From contig OZ020253.1 of the NCBI GenBank assembly GCA_963971285.1, forward strand, positions 2,232,001 through 2,296,000: a DNA stretch of 64,000 bases. The letters are read 5' to 3'. Both the position numbers and the translations under genes were made by a program. The notes below the pieces were generated by a model. The model made no database searches, had not been told where the DNA came from, and worked only from the letters and a program-made list of their open reading frames with translations. Of the stretch, positions 53,778 through 58,145 are shown one piece after another (positions within the stretch are counted from its first letter, which is position 1; every line of letters begins with the position of its first letter). The DNA comes from Astropecten irregularis (taxonomy: Eukaryota; Echinodermata; Asteroidea; Paxillosida; Astropectinidae).

Positions 53778-54751
53778 ACTCAGGCTCAGGCTCAAGCTCA
53801 GGTTCAGGCTCATGCTCATGCTCAGGCTCAGGCTCCAGCTCTGCATACTGAAAAAAATAGGTTGCGGTTTTTCATTGAAGCTGAAGCTCTGTTCCCTTTT
53901 CAAACCAGAGAAACTACTTCCGAACCGCAGCCAAAGGTCTCTATTTTTATACCTGTTATTCAAAAATGGATTCGCGAAATGGAGCCGAAGCCTGAGACGG
54001 AGCCTGAGCCTCCGTTTCGTAAACGCCCTATGACTAAACGAAGCCTTAGACGGAGCCTAAGCCGAGGCTTCTGAAAGACCCGTAGTCTCGCGTCAAGCCG
54101 TGGGCTTCATGGGTTAATTCGTTGATGGGGTTGTATACGAATCAGTCATCGCTTTGTGTAGCATAATTGTAGTTTTCTAGGAAATTGTAACACTACTTCT
54201 AACATCTTTGCACTATAAACAAGTAGTTTTATTGGTGAAATCTTGTGGCTTTCTTGTGGCAAATTTTTATTTTGTTCTGCAATGTTCTTTTCATTTAGTG
54301 ACGGCCTGGGTCGTTCATCCGTGTACTGCACCGTCATGGCACTAATGGAACAGTCCATGACAGAAAATGTCGTAGACGTATTTCAAGCAGCTCATCGTCT
54401 CCGCATGGTCAACGATAGCATGATGTACTCCAAAGTAAGTATAATTACCAATTTAGTGCTGGTATCGTTTTTATGATTACAGCTATACAGTACCGCCAAC
54501 AGGCAACTATTTTTTAAAGAAATTAATAACTATAATTAATCTTTACCTTTCAATTTCTGAATGATAATTTCCATCGATGAATACTGAAAGCAGATAATTT
54601 TGCATCACGATTCATATTTTGGTTACTTTTACTATTGATATACAACTGAATTATTATAATTATTTTTATTCTTTCACAGGAACACTATGCCCTATGTTAT
54701 GATATCATACAGGCTCGTATCGATTCGGCAACCATCTATGAAAATCTCTAA
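19846..54751 (+). CDS. Receptor protein tyrosine phosphatase with F-lectin, Tie-like Ig/EGF and FN3 ectodomain
   Basis: This is a single-pass receptor tyrosine phosphatase: it would bind ligand outside and remove phosphate from phosphotyrosine inside. Thirty-seven exons plus one of two first exons join with consistent phases into 1832 or 1840 codons. Exon starts: 26930, 28155, 30246, 31142, 31650, 32364, 32692, 33158, 33907, 34757, 35270, 35865, 36601, 37461, 38453, 39334, 40178, 41017, 42098, 42736, 43597, 44841, 45182, 46105, 46315, 46497, 47095, 47791, 48215, 49181, 49547, 50281, 51258, 52039, 53250, 54299, 54680; stop TAA at 54749. Order: signal, F-type lectin, Ig-like, EGF, six FN3, membrane helix, PTP D1 (active), PTP D2 (degenerate). 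The Ig/EGF part resembles vertebrate Tie receptors. I do not know a named orthologue with this exact architecture, although lectin-bearing receptor phosphatases have been reported in sea urchin. Confidence 0.9.
20042..20372. mobile_element. Family A miniature element, right end lost
   Basis: It begins AAAGGTAGTATCATACTTTG and runs through the GTGCACCGTATGGGACTG and CTTCCTTGACGTTTTTGCC blocks. It degenerates into an A-rich run before the right inverted end. Confidence 0.65.
20776..21082. mobile_element. Hexamer-armed foldback element with expanded GGCTCA repeats
   Basis: About 13 GGCTCA units on the left face about 8 GAGCCT units on the right, around the shared core with ATAACGGGTATCAAAATAAA and GGCTTTTGGCTGTGGTTCGG. 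The inverted arms make LRLRLR and EPEPEP reading frames on opposite strands, which I treat as artefacts. Confidence 0.65.
21250..21635 (-). mobile_element. Family B miniature element, reverse orientation
   Basis: The reverse complement of family B is recognisable from AATGGTTTCGATCTTATCCC, TTAACGGTATGTTTCTAC and TGTTTGGGTGTGTTACCAGT. The left part holds a secondary palindrome around ATCCATCATGTACATGATGG. Confidence 0.55.
22280..22437. mobile_element. Truncated GGGGCCAATTTCA-family element
   Basis: Only the right side is preserved, ending CCATGAAATTGGCCCC after GTGCTGAGCAAATTTTTGTG. The left inverted end is missing. Confidence 0.55.
22465..22713. mobile_element. GGGGCCAATTTCA-family miniature element
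   Basis: It starts GGGGCCAATTTCACTTGAGC and ends GCAATTGGCCCC. Internal GCACAAAAATTTGCTAAGCA pairs with the right side. It is the same family as 1306-1569. Confidence 0.65.
23157..23235 (+). CDS. Alternative first coding exon B of the phosphatase (signal peptide)
   Basis: The ATG at 23157 encodes MAHYDGTRF, then the strongly hydrophobic [15 protein letters not shown] before GK and a donor CAAAG|GTAAAG. It ends in phase 1, as exon A does, and joins the lectin exon at 26930 without a frame shift. It has the better signal-peptide profile and lies nearer the lectin exons. The sequence around it has no visible similarity to that around exon A, so the two starts look independent. Confidence 0.75.
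23547..24385. mobile_element. Composite of nested family A and family B elements
   Basis: A family A copy (23547-23904, from AAAGGTAGTATCATA to GTATGATACTTCCTTTA) is followed directly by a truncated family B start (AAAGGCACAGTACAGGATTG, 23905-24036). After this comes a second family A copy to about 24385. The repeated CACCGTATGGG and CTTCCTTGATATT blocks mark the two family A units. Confidence 0.6.
24978..25617. repeat. Tandem duplication of about 500-bp period flanking a mobile element
   Basis: GACGTGTACAGGAATGACGT, GTGTTGATTCTCGCTCG and GCTCACAAGGGTGAAAAT occur at about 24995-25140 and again at 25490-25617. The intervening 25190-25475 holds another element, whose relative is inverted at 40548-40765. 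Confidence 0.6.
25190..25475. mobile_element. Interspersed element shared with 40548-40765
   Basis: TGGGTTACTGCTCTTAGTTA, CCCAGATGACATCACA, GTGAGGAAGTGGGTAAAATC and ACAGGCCCCATA are all found in reverse orientation at 40548-40765. It is non-coding. Confidence 0.5.
26267..26404. mobile_element. GTCGATTTCACC-family miniature element
   Basis: The ends AGTCGATTTCACCAAACTCA and TTCGTGAAATCGACC are inverted relatives, with GATCGATCGTAGG inside. Copies: 43750-43897, 46790-46929 and 48425-48568. Confidence 0.6.
26516..26530. promoter_or_regulatory. Paired CRE-type half sites
   Basis: ACGTCAC and GTGACGT form a perfect 7-bp inverted repeat with one base between. Each half is a TGACG/CGTCA site of the kind bound by CREB/ATF proteins. 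It lies 400 bp upstream of the first lectin exon. No transcription start is visible, so a regulatory role is only a suggestion. Confidence 0.25.
26930..30482 (+). CDS. F-type (fucose-binding) lectin domain of the phosphatase, 3 exons
   Basis: Exons 26930-27037, 28155-28247 and 30246-30482 encode about residues 27-172. Family marks seen are [25 protein letters not shown], the [10 protein letters not shown] strand, [11 protein letters not shown] and a final CLQLAEVQI strand. F-type lectins bind fucose through a His and two basic residues in the pattern H...RxDx4(R/K). Here the His (in THSHT) and RQD are present, but the last basic position is Ser, and the usual vicinal cysteines after NRxD are absent. 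Sugar binding may therefore be weaker or different. All boundaries are phase 1. For exon 3 the acceptor must be the second AG (ATTAG), since the nearer one gives an immediate stop. Confidence 0.85.
27210..27535 (+). mobile_element. Family A miniature element, decayed
   Basis: It begins AAAGGTACTATCATACTTTA and retains CACAGATTTAGATGG, TGGCCACCGTTTGGGACT and CTTTGACAAAAACCAAAGTA. Its right end is diverged. Confidence 0.55.
27758..27930. mobile_element. Inverted-repeat element with ATAGTGCGCCACCA ends
   Basis: The left end CGGGTGATTCAAAATAGTGC and the right end ACTATTTGGAATCGCCCG are inverted relatives. Inside are opposed CCAAT/ATTGG motifs (AGCCAATCGC, GATTGGCCAA). Copies: 33270-33394, 40347-40454 (truncated) and 55466-55612. 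Confidence 0.65.
27938..28178 (+). repeat. Tandem duplication of the splice-acceptor region of lectin exon 2
   Basis: GTATTATTTAGCATGACATA and GATTTCTTTCAG followed by an exon-like start occur at about 27938-28012 and again at 28110-28178. The second copy is the real acceptor (exon from 28155). The first keeps the pyrimidine tract and AG at 27994-27995, but the sequence after it has diverged. Confidence 0.55.
28373..29598 (+). repeat. 1.2-kb minisatellite, about 20-21-bp unit, in the lectin intron
   Basis: Roughly 58 tandem units of GGTTGTACCTATATGGGGAC (20-22 bp) occur, with GCTTGTACC, ATACGG and one-base length variants. Variant units recur in the same order in several blocks, so a higher-order repeat is present. 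The array lies between lectin exons 2 and 3 of the phosphatase. All three plus frames are open for 950 bp or more only because the unit lacks stops. I do not call a gene here. Confidence 0.9.
30520..30660 (-). mobile_element. tRNA-derived SINE
   Basis: The minus strand reads GGCTGGATGGCTCAGTTGGT, then AGAGCGCCGGTACGG and GGTTCGAATCCCGCTCC, with the common ACACCACCAACA flank. Both promoter boxes look well kept. Confidence 0.7.
30780..31078 (+). mobile_element. Family A miniature element, decayed
   Basis: It keeps CATTGGTAGCATAC, CCACAGATTTATTTACAACA, AGTGGGCACCGTATGGGACT and AAAACCTAAGTATGATTACC. It occupies the intron between the lectin and the first Ig-like exon. Confidence 0.55.
31142..31910 (+). 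CDS. Two Ig-like domain exons of the phosphatase
   Basis: Exon 31142-31462 (about residues 173-279) encodes a beta-rich segment, [19 protein letters not shown] to [12 protein letters not shown]. It sits where Tie receptors have their first Ig domain, but the similarity is weak and it has only one cysteine. Exon 31650-31910 (about 280-366) is a clearer Ig fold: [17 protein letters not shown], then [18 protein letters not shown] and MRLIVR. The first Ig cysteine is replaced (LLLM). In vertebrate Tie receptors the same GVY...RLIVR end is followed at once by EGF repeats, as here. Both exons are phase 1-1 modules. Confidence 0.7.
31985..32292 (+). mobile_element. Family A miniature element, decayed
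   Basis: It retains CTTCACAGATTTACCTATAA, TGGTAGAAACAAACC, CATGAATCTGCATTTC and a diverged right end. It lies in the intron before the first EGF exon. Confidence 0.5.
32364..33948 (+). CDS. Tie-type EGF-like repeats of the phosphatase, 4 exons
   Basis: Exons 32364-32495, 32692-32847, 33158-33253 and 33907-33948 cover about residues 367-508. The first reads [35 protein letters not shown]. The second contains [17 protein letters not shown], almost identical to the human TIE2 segment [17 protein letters not shown]. The third reads [17 protein letters not shown]. The fourth is a short piece, [14 protein letters not shown]. Order and spacing match the Tie receptor EGF block rather than generic EGF repeats. 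All exons are phase 1-1. This is the strongest link of this phosphatase to Tie receptors. Confidence 0.85.
32951..33039. repeat. (CAA)n microsatellite
   Basis: About 28 CAA units, preceded at 32862-32880 by an ACAA tract, occur in the intron after the second EGF exon. Confidence 0.9.
33270..33394. mobile_element. ATAGTGCGCCACCA-family inverted-repeat element
   Basis: The ends CGGGCGATTCTAGATAGTGC and GGTGGCACACTATACAATGG are inverted relatives. TTGGCCAATCACAATTC and GTGATTGGCTAATGCG oppose each other inside. Confidence 0.65.
33391..33565. mobile_element. Hexamer-armed foldback element, short arms
   Basis: GGGCGTTTACGAAATAG and CTCCGTTTCGTAAAAGCCC are inverted ends. GAGCCT units are few, and the core AAAGGCTTTTGGCGGCGGTT is shared with the longer copies. 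Confidence 0.6.
34070..34275 (+). mobile_element. CCATGGGAAATC-family element, short copy
   Basis: It contains ATGGACTCAACAGTTCGCAA, CACCATGGGAAATC, CATCAGATGCTGGGTT and AAAGATCGTTTGTCCGAACG, as in 13139-13533. Confidence 0.5.
34300..34604 (+). mobile_element. Family B miniature element
   Basis: It holds GGTAGAAACATACCGTTAAA, AAATGCTGTATTTATCCAGA, CCGATTGAGCTCAAATTTTC and the right-end AGTGCTGTCCTGTGACCTTT. The left end is incomplete. Confidence 0.6.
34757..35572 (+). CDS. FN3 domains 1 and 2 of the phosphatase
   Basis: Exons 34757-35059 and 35270-35572 each encode one fibronectin III domain (about residues 509-609 and 610-710). The first has [19 protein letters not shown] and [17 protein letters not shown]. 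The second has [37 protein letters not shown] and [10 protein letters not shown]. Extra cysteines in both could form disulphides. Both exons are phase 1-1. The 210-bp intron between them has no in-frame stop (see findings). No counterpart of these two exons is visible for the neighbouring kinase, because that gene leaves the window at FN3-3. Confidence 0.85.
35865..37530 (+). CDS. FN3 domains 3 and 4 of the phosphatase, shared with the kinase gene
   Basis: Exon 35865-36146 encodes FN3-3 ([52 protein letters not shown]). Exons 36601-36818 and 37461-37530 encode FN3-4 ([50 protein letters not shown]). They cover about residues 711-900. Minus-strand exons 63755-64000, 63091-63308 and 62732-62801 of the receptor kinase are close copies, with equal exon lengths (218 and 70 bp) and phases. 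By hand count, identity is about 91% over the 246 bp of FN3-3 in view and about 86% for the 218-bp exon. Introns also match. Confidence 0.9.
36893..37312 (+). mobile_element. LINE fragment: C-terminal end of a reverse-transcriptase ORF
   Basis: A 134-codon open frame (36896-37300) reads [20 protein letters not shown], then [35 protein letters not shown] and a [16 protein letters not shown] tail. This resembles the end of endonuclease/reverse-transcriptase proteins of non-LTR retrotransposons. A TGATTGATTGA tail follows the stop. It is strongly 5' truncated. It sits in the intron after FN3-4 exon a. The matching kinase intron lacks it, so it inserted after the two introns separated. Confidence 0.65.
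38453..42137 (+). CDS. FN3 domains 5 and 6 and membrane-proximal linker of the phosphatase
   Basis: FN3-5 is exons 38453-38559 ([31 protein letters not shown]) and 39334-39535 ([26 protein letters not shown]). FN3-6 is exons 40178-40280 ([20 protein letters not shown]) and 41017-41260, followed by exon 42098-42137 ([13 protein letters not shown]). For exon 41017 I chose the AG at 41015-41016: it fits phase 2 and restores the C strand [10 protein letters not shown], whereas the AG at 41031 would break the frame. These domains have no counterpart in the kinase gene, where FN3-4 is followed directly by the membrane exon. Confidence 0.8.
39009..39273. mobile_element. Foldback element, CACCATGTAAGAATCGTTCG family, best copy
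   Basis: Two arms of over 110 bp pair. The left runs TGTGGATCGGTTTGCTGAAA to CGTTTCGACTAGCCTGCTCT, and the right is the reverse, ending CCGCAAACCGATCCACA. The loop is short. It lies in the intron splitting FN3-5. Confidence 0.75.
39755..39965 (-). mobile_element. tRNA-derived SINE, second family
   Basis: The minus strand has a GTGCTGTGGCCTAGTAGTCC head (A-box-like) and a degraded B box (GGGTCGAATCCAGCCATGGG). The tail includes GACGCTTTGTCACATATTG and CACCCAGGTGTAAATGGGTA. A relative is at 42465-42640. Confidence 0.6.
40347..40454. mobile_element. ATAGTGCGCCACCA-family element, truncated
   Basis: The left end CGGGTGTTTCCAAATAGTGC and CTGGCCAATCACAATGCG are kept. The right end is missing after TCGACACATTCCG. 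Confidence 0.6.
40548..40765. mobile_element. Inverted copy of the 25190-25475 element
   Basis: ATGGGGCCTGTGATTTTACC, CACTTCCTCACA and GATGTCATCTGGGTAACTGA match the reverse complement of 25190-25475. It lies in the intron splitting FN3-6. Confidence 0.5.
41420..41851. mobile_element. Foldback element of about 430 bp
   Basis: GCGTGTCCCCAATAACGCAA, CACTTTGTCGGGAAC and TCTTGGCTATCACCATA on the left pair with inverted relatives at the right (GGTGATAGCCAAGAC, ACACAAAGTGTTGCGG, GGGAGACACC). It is non-coding. Confidence 0.6.
42465..42640 (-). mobile_element. tRNA-derived SINE, second family
   Basis: On the minus strand GTGCTGTGGCCTAATGGTCT and CTGTTCGAATCCAGCCATGG give A- and B-box-like motifs. 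The tail GGGCAAGACGCTTTGTCATA matches 39755-39965. Confidence 0.65.
42736..45085 (+). CDS. Membrane helix and juxtamembrane region of the phosphatase
   Basis: Exon 42736-42841 encodes KQYSSTNGG and the helix [20 protein letters not shown] plus FFLYK (about residues 1143-1166). Exon 43597-43679 adds the basic RRRSSQDK stop-transfer stretch. Exon 44841-45085 encodes a polar segment with SNAYDNDV (a YxN site of the type Grb2 SH2 can bind), a [14 protein letters not shown] proline run (SH3-type) and [14 protein letters not shown], which leads into the catalytic domain. The site roles come from known motif classes and are not demonstrated here. Confidence 0.85.
43085..43290 (+). mobile_element. 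Partial copy of the TTGTGCACAAA element family
   Basis: It contains GTGCACAAAACTTAACTTAC, CTATTTCTAAACATTCTCC and AAAGGTAGCTAGGACCTTAA. The same order is seen at 57328-57570 and, in a palindromic version, at 49806-50200. Confidence 0.5.
43750..43897. mobile_element. GTCGATTTCACC-family miniature element, rearranged
   Basis: The right end keeps GTGTGGTGAAATCGACTCC and the middle keeps CTACGATCGATCGTAA twice. The left end is altered to GGGGTCGAGCTC. Confidence 0.5.
43905..44760 (+). repeat. Tandem array of a tRNA-like unit of about 110 bp in the phosphatase intron
   Basis: About seven units carry GGCTGGATAGCTCAGATGGT (like a tRNA A box), then GTTATATGGCTTCTGACTGG, CACCCTGAGCAAAGATAGTT and GACTATAGGGAGGCCCCAT. 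No good B box is present, so the units are not tRNA genes. They look like an amplified SINE head. A second array of the same unit in the same orientation is at 59260-59850, inside the kinase gene. Confidence 0.75.
45182..49330 (+). CDS. Catalytic PTP domain D1 of the phosphatase, 8 exons
   Basis: Exons 45182-45269, 46105-46181, 46315-46351, 46497-46594, 47095-47214, 47791-47942, 48215-48350 and 49181-49330 encode about residues 1278-1563. All catalytic marks are present: the phosphotyrosine loop [26 protein letters not shown], the WPD loop (TTWPDMKPP, Asp near 1437), the P loop [10 protein letters not shown] (Cys near 1467, Arg six residues on) and the Q loop QTKEQYRF. This domain should hydrolyse phosphotyrosine through a cysteinyl-phosphate step on the inner face of the membrane. 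Exon borders are phase-consistent throughout. Confidence 0.92.
45443..45832 (+). mobile_element. Family B miniature element
   Basis: The unit carries AAAGGTACAGTACAGGATTG, TACCATTAAAATATTTCCGC, CGATTGAGCTCATATG and GTGCTGTTCTGTGACCTTTA. The upstream flank CAACTCAGGCATGCCTTTTA is shared with 49361-49517, so the repeat begins before the AAAGGTAC end. Confidence 0.6.
46664..46745 (+). mobile_element. tRNA-derived SINE, plus-strand head
   Basis: It reads GGGACACCACCAACGTAGTG, CTGTATGGCTCAGTTGGCAG and AGTGCCGGTACGGTATT. The B-box half is replaced by other sequence. Confidence 0.5.
46790..46929. mobile_element. GTCGATTTCACC-family miniature element, best copy
   Basis: The ends GGGGTCGATTTCACGAAG and TTTGGTGAAATCGACCCC are inverted counterparts. 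ATCCATCG-type and CATCGTA-type blocks pair inside. It is 140 bp and lies in a PTP D1 intron. Confidence 0.7.
47443..47645. mobile_element. Foldback element with AAGGCCTT ends
   Basis: AAGGCCTTTTCACAAACTC on the left pairs with GTTTGTAAAGGCCTT on the right. ACCATTGAGAAATTCTCTCA pairs with TGAGAGAATTTCTCAATGGT. It is about 203 bp and non-coding. Confidence 0.65.
48425..48568. mobile_element. GTCGATTTCACC-family miniature element
   Basis: CGATTTCACCAAACTCATCG and CTTCTTGAAATCGACT are the inverted ends. GAGTTACGATCGATCGTAGA is shared with 26267-26404. Confidence 0.6.
49361..49517 (+). mobile_element. Chimeric short element: family B left end, family A right end
   Basis: The left part AAAGGTACAGTACAGGATTG is family B. 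After only about 70 bp the sequence becomes the inverted family A end GCAAAGTATGATACTACCTT. A palindrome around CACAGATTTACGAATACC sits at the junction. It shows that the two families recombine or share ends. Confidence 0.5.
49547..54751 (+). CDS. Degenerate second PTP domain (D2) and C-terminus of the phosphatase
   Basis: Exons 49547-49655, 50281-50357, 51258-51392, 52039-52170, 53250-53398, 54299-54434 and 54680-54751 encode about residues 1564-1832. The fold is clear ([44 protein letters not shown]), but key residues are changed. KNRY is RNRF. The WPD aspartate is Thr (MDWPTGQEV). The P loop reads HCIDGLGRSS: Cys and Arg are kept, while Ser/Ala and the final Thr are lost. D2 domains of receptor phosphatases are commonly inactive, so a regulatory or binding role is likely. 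The protein ends ATIYENL, with a YxN motif. Confidence 0.9.
49806..50200. mobile_element. Foldback element with arms of over 100 bp (TTGTGCACGACCC family)
   Basis: GGGACCTTAGGAAGATAGAC, CCCATAGGGTCGTGCACAAA and CCAATGAACTTGAAATTGAC on the left are mirrored by GTCAATTTCAAGTTCATTGG, TTTGTGCACGACCCTATGGG and TCCCTAAGGTCCCA on the right. Partial copies are at 43085-43290 and 57328-57570. Confidence 0.7.
51482..51752 (-). mobile_element. Family B miniature element, reverse orientation
   Basis: The reversed blocks AAAGGTCACAGCACAGCACT, CGGACATCTGAGTCACGAG and GTGTTTCTACCAGCACCATC identify the family. It lies in a D2 intron. Confidence 0.55.
53550..54028. mobile_element. Hexamer-armed foldback element with a long GGCTGA/GGCTCA expansion
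   Basis: GGGTTTACGAAACGGAGG at the left and CCTCCGTTTCGTAAACGCCC at the right are inverted ends. The left arm has about 270 bp of GGCTCA/GGCTGA repeats, but the right arm only a few units. The core AACCGCAGCCAAAGGTCTCT is shared. The long LRLRLR and SLSLSL frames come only from the hexamer. It lies in the last but one phosphatase intron. Confidence 0.7.
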
Positions 54752-54890
54752 ACCCCTAAACATCAAGTCATTCCCTTCACTGAGTTTACAACACCATTGG
54801 GAGCTTCTATTGCAAAATACTGTGTTCAAGCGAGGAATTGTTCAATTAAAAAAAAAATGTACAGTATGAAAGACTTAAATTATTGTTATC

Positions 54891-55055
54891 AGATAACCAC
54901 AAGAGGGAAACTGACTGGATAAATGTTAAGACATTTTAAAGTGAATAAAGACAATTTGACCGGAGCGGGATTCGAACCAGCCACCACCGGAATACCGTAC
55001 CAGTGCTCTTGGCCAACTGAGCTATCCAGCCCTTTTTTGTCGGTTTCCCTAATAG
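54891..55055 (-). mobile_element. tRNA-derived SINE
   Basis: The minus strand reads GGGCTGGATAGCTCAGTTGG, then GAGCACTGGTACGGTATTCC and GGTTCGAATCCCGCTCC. The downstream block matches 7531-7735. It is just past the phosphatase stop and may lie in the 3' UTR. Confidence 0.65.
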
Positions 55056-55465
55056 GAAAAATCGTTGATTGAAATGCGTCCTGTGGTCTTTGAAAAGTTG
55101 CAGAATGGGTTTGTAACATTTTATCTTTTAAGCTAACAGTTTAGTCAAAACAAAGGAACAATATTTAATCAGAATGAAATTATAATAACAATACTCTTGG
55201 GGTATATAAGCCGCAAAAATAGATGAAAAGTGTGATTTGTTTCAAAATCAACAAATGCAGGGTGACCTACAAGGAGACAGTTTTGGCTATAAAACAAACA
55301 AACAAATTTGATATATTTTTCCTCGATACCTTGATGTTTGATGTCGCAAATAATGATGTTTTTCTGTTGAATCATCGCTGACTATAATGTGGGTTAATCT
55401 AACAGTAACAGAGAAAAAGAGGAGGGTTATCTTTGTGCACAGATCTATGTAATTGTCGTTCAATT

Positions 55466-55612
55466 CGGCCGATTCCAAATAGTGCGCCACCAAGAGTTTG
55501 TAACGTCTTGGCCAATCACAAGTCCCAGAATTTGTCAACATGATGCACATCTGGATTTTGATTGGCCAAAGCGTTTGCAAATTCTTGGTGGCGCACTATT
55601 TGGAATTGCCTG
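55466..55612. mobile_element. ATAGTGCGCCACCA-family inverted-repeat element, best copy
   Basis: The ends CGATTCCAAATAGTGCGCCA and TGGCGCACTATTTGGAATTG are inverted over more than 30 bp. CTTGGCCAATCACAAG and TGATTGGCCAAAGCG oppose each other inside. Confidence 0.7.
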
Positions 55613-56589
55613 AATAATTTCTATCTTAGCTTCCATAGTTATGATAAATTGTTGTTCTATGGGTTCCATTAAAACAATGGACTACGAAACCAAACCAACA
55701 CAAAGAGAACAATCTTCGTGAGACCCAGGGTTTGTCATTTACAAGTGTTAACTGAGAGTATTATTGAGTAGAGTGATATTTTCCTTGTTTTATCGTTTGT
55801 ATCATAATTGACAAAATATGAAAGATTTTATTATTATGCAGAAGTATTTATTGTACCCAGAGGTTATATATGACACAATAACTTGCGAAAATCAAGACAC
55901 GTTTTGGTCTGCGTGTAGAAATGGAGTGAAATTTTACCCAAGGTGATGTTATATTTAAATATTGAGAATTTGAAGAAAACGTATTGCATATCTGGCTTGT
56001 CTAGGTTAGAGGGCGAATTACGAGCAATAACGGGGTCTGTTTTCAAGACCTGAGTAGAAAAATATGTGCAGAGATTTTCGCAGCTTCTTAATAAATGTTT
56101 GCAGTTCAACTCAATAATCTTGATTTATTCTGTTTTTAAAATAGCATAAAGTAATAACCAGTAGGTAACTCCTCATTACAATTTATGCAATGAATATGTC
56201 TTTACATATTACTCTACAACAATCTATCTAAATCTGGATTAAATCAAATTTTAAATGAAATGAATGTAAAAAAGGAAAAAAAAAATTTATTTGAATATAA
56301 GATTATTTTTCTAAATCTGGTTAAAAAATGTAAAAAGAAAAGTACAATTCTTACTATCATTTAACATTAAATAATTTTTCTAGAAAGTTCCACTTACTTG
56401 TGAATGTCGAAAACATTTCATGGAATCTTCTTTTTTAATTGTAAATTATATCTATGCACGTCTATCATACTGGTCTAAATATGTAAAATATCAAAGATAT
56501 GTTAAGTTGAGACAACACAACAATTGATATTTCCTTCTTTTTTATCTTAATTCAAATGTTTTCAAAAATCTCGTTCTTTTTATTGCTGG

Positions 56590-56946
56590 TAACTTCATAC
56601 TTTTGTTTTTGTCAAGGAAATGCAGATTCTTGGGCACAAAATTTAAGAAAGATACAGTAACAGTCATATTGTGAAATGTCCACTCCCATACAGTTTTGCC
56701 CACTTTTAGAGAAAACAGTGAAAAACGCTCACGGTATTTTCAAATCTATTCACAGGAGTTTTGATCTCATCCCGAGATCAGAACTGTTTTTGGTTGTCCT
56801 TTTTTTTTTGAGAAATACAGCATTTCAGGCAGAAACATTTTAACGGCTTGTCTACCATAACCATTTTTTTACCATGTAAGTTATAGGTATAAATCTGTGC
56901 AGATTTCTATTTTGGTATGCTAACAAAGTATGATGTTACCTTTAAA
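56590..56946 (-). mobile_element. Family A miniature element, reverse orientation
   Basis: The reversed blocks TTTTGTCAAGGAAATGCAGA, GAAAACAGTGAAAAACGCTC, TACAGCATTTCAGGCAGAAA and CAAAGTATGATGTTACCTTT identify the family. Confidence 0.6.
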
Positions 56947-57327
56947 GCATTTTTCCATTGTAATATTTCGCCCGTCCTAACCGAATTTCTAAATTCTATT
57001 CCTTTTAAAAACAGGAAATATATTAAGTCATTAAAAAGCAATAATTGTTTGATTAAAATCTACCTGCAAAGAGTCGCGCAGACTGTGAATTTCTGTTGTA
57101 TTTTTATTGAGTTGTATCATTTGTTCAAAATAAGTATTCTGCCAAATGGAACTGTCCAAATATCACCAAGTGTATGTATTTTTGTATAATTATTCTAGCA
57201 TCAACTATACGGACAAATACAAACAATTCCAAACAGATTATAATACGAATTGATTCTTAATAAATGTGAGCCATTAATATATACAAAGCTATCCAATCAT
57301 ATATAAAACTACTTATTGTGTTATAGG

Positions 57328-57570
57328 GTGACATTTCCATAGGGTTGTGCACAAAACTTTCCTTACCTATTTCTAAATATTCTCAATACCAATGAACTTG
57401 AAATTGACATTATGTTCATAATTATTGGGAGCATTCTCTGTGTACTATACAAATTTGGAAAGTAAAAAATGTCTTAAAAGGTAGCTAGGACGTTAAGGCG
57501 ACCTCCAAATGTCTCCCTTGTTACCATGGTCGCCATAACTTTCGCTGTCATACGAGAACTGGTCCCCATG
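57328..57570 (+). mobile_element. Partial copy of the TTGTGCACAAA element family
   Basis: It carries CCATAGGGTTGTGCACAAAA, CCTATTTCTAAATATTCTC, CCAATGAACTTGAAATTGAC and AAAGGTAGCTAGGACGTTAA, as in 43085-43290. Confidence 0.5.
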
Positions 57571-58145
57571 TGTGTTAATGAGTAAGGATAATAATATGTA
57601 CATTTATAATGACTTAAAAGGGTATACTGAATGGATATCATTCACAACATGCAAATTACATAAAACCCTGTAGCGCATATTACTGATTACTTAGGAAAGT
57701 ATTACAAAAGCGTAGAATAGAATAACAATACTTGAAATACAATTTCCATTTTTAAAGATTATAAACTAAGAACTTATTATAAACTTACCTTGCCAAACTG
57801 AATGAATTAATTCACTACTTAATTCTCTAATTAAGTTCATGAAATACTAATAAAACTACTATCATTACAACCTGTATTACTCAACTTAATTAATTTTTCT
57901 ATTGATGAGTACAAGACAAAATTTACTTCCTAAGCCAATTAAAAGGAGCTTCATCAATTTCTAGACCTTACCTGCTTATCGAGAAATAATGCTTAGCGTA
58001 TATTTAAGCTAAGCAAAAAAATAATCCGGGTACCAGTCACCAGCTGTATACATATCACGATTATTTGGCTGGTTACCCTAGTTTCTCTGCTTACCAGTTC
58101 CACTCTGTGTATACCAACATGATTGTGTACTCACATTGATAGCAT

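Larger units (their letters stand above)
54752..58145. other. Intergenic region between the convergent receptor genes
   Basis: This 3.4 kb lies between the phosphatase stop (54751) and the kinase stop (58146 on the other strand), so it must hold both 3' UTRs and polyadenylation sites. An ATTAAA at about 54844 is the only nearby candidate signal I noted. The rest is AT-rich with a SINE (54891-55055), an inverted-repeat element (55466-55612), a family A element (56590-56946) and a repeat (57328-57570). No gene was recognised. Confidence 0.6.

Noticed and set aside
53472-54033. Long LRLRLR and SLSLSL frames on opposite strands (also 20685-20975)
   Set aside because: They are products of the GGCTCA/GGCTGA hexamer in foldback elements, not genes.
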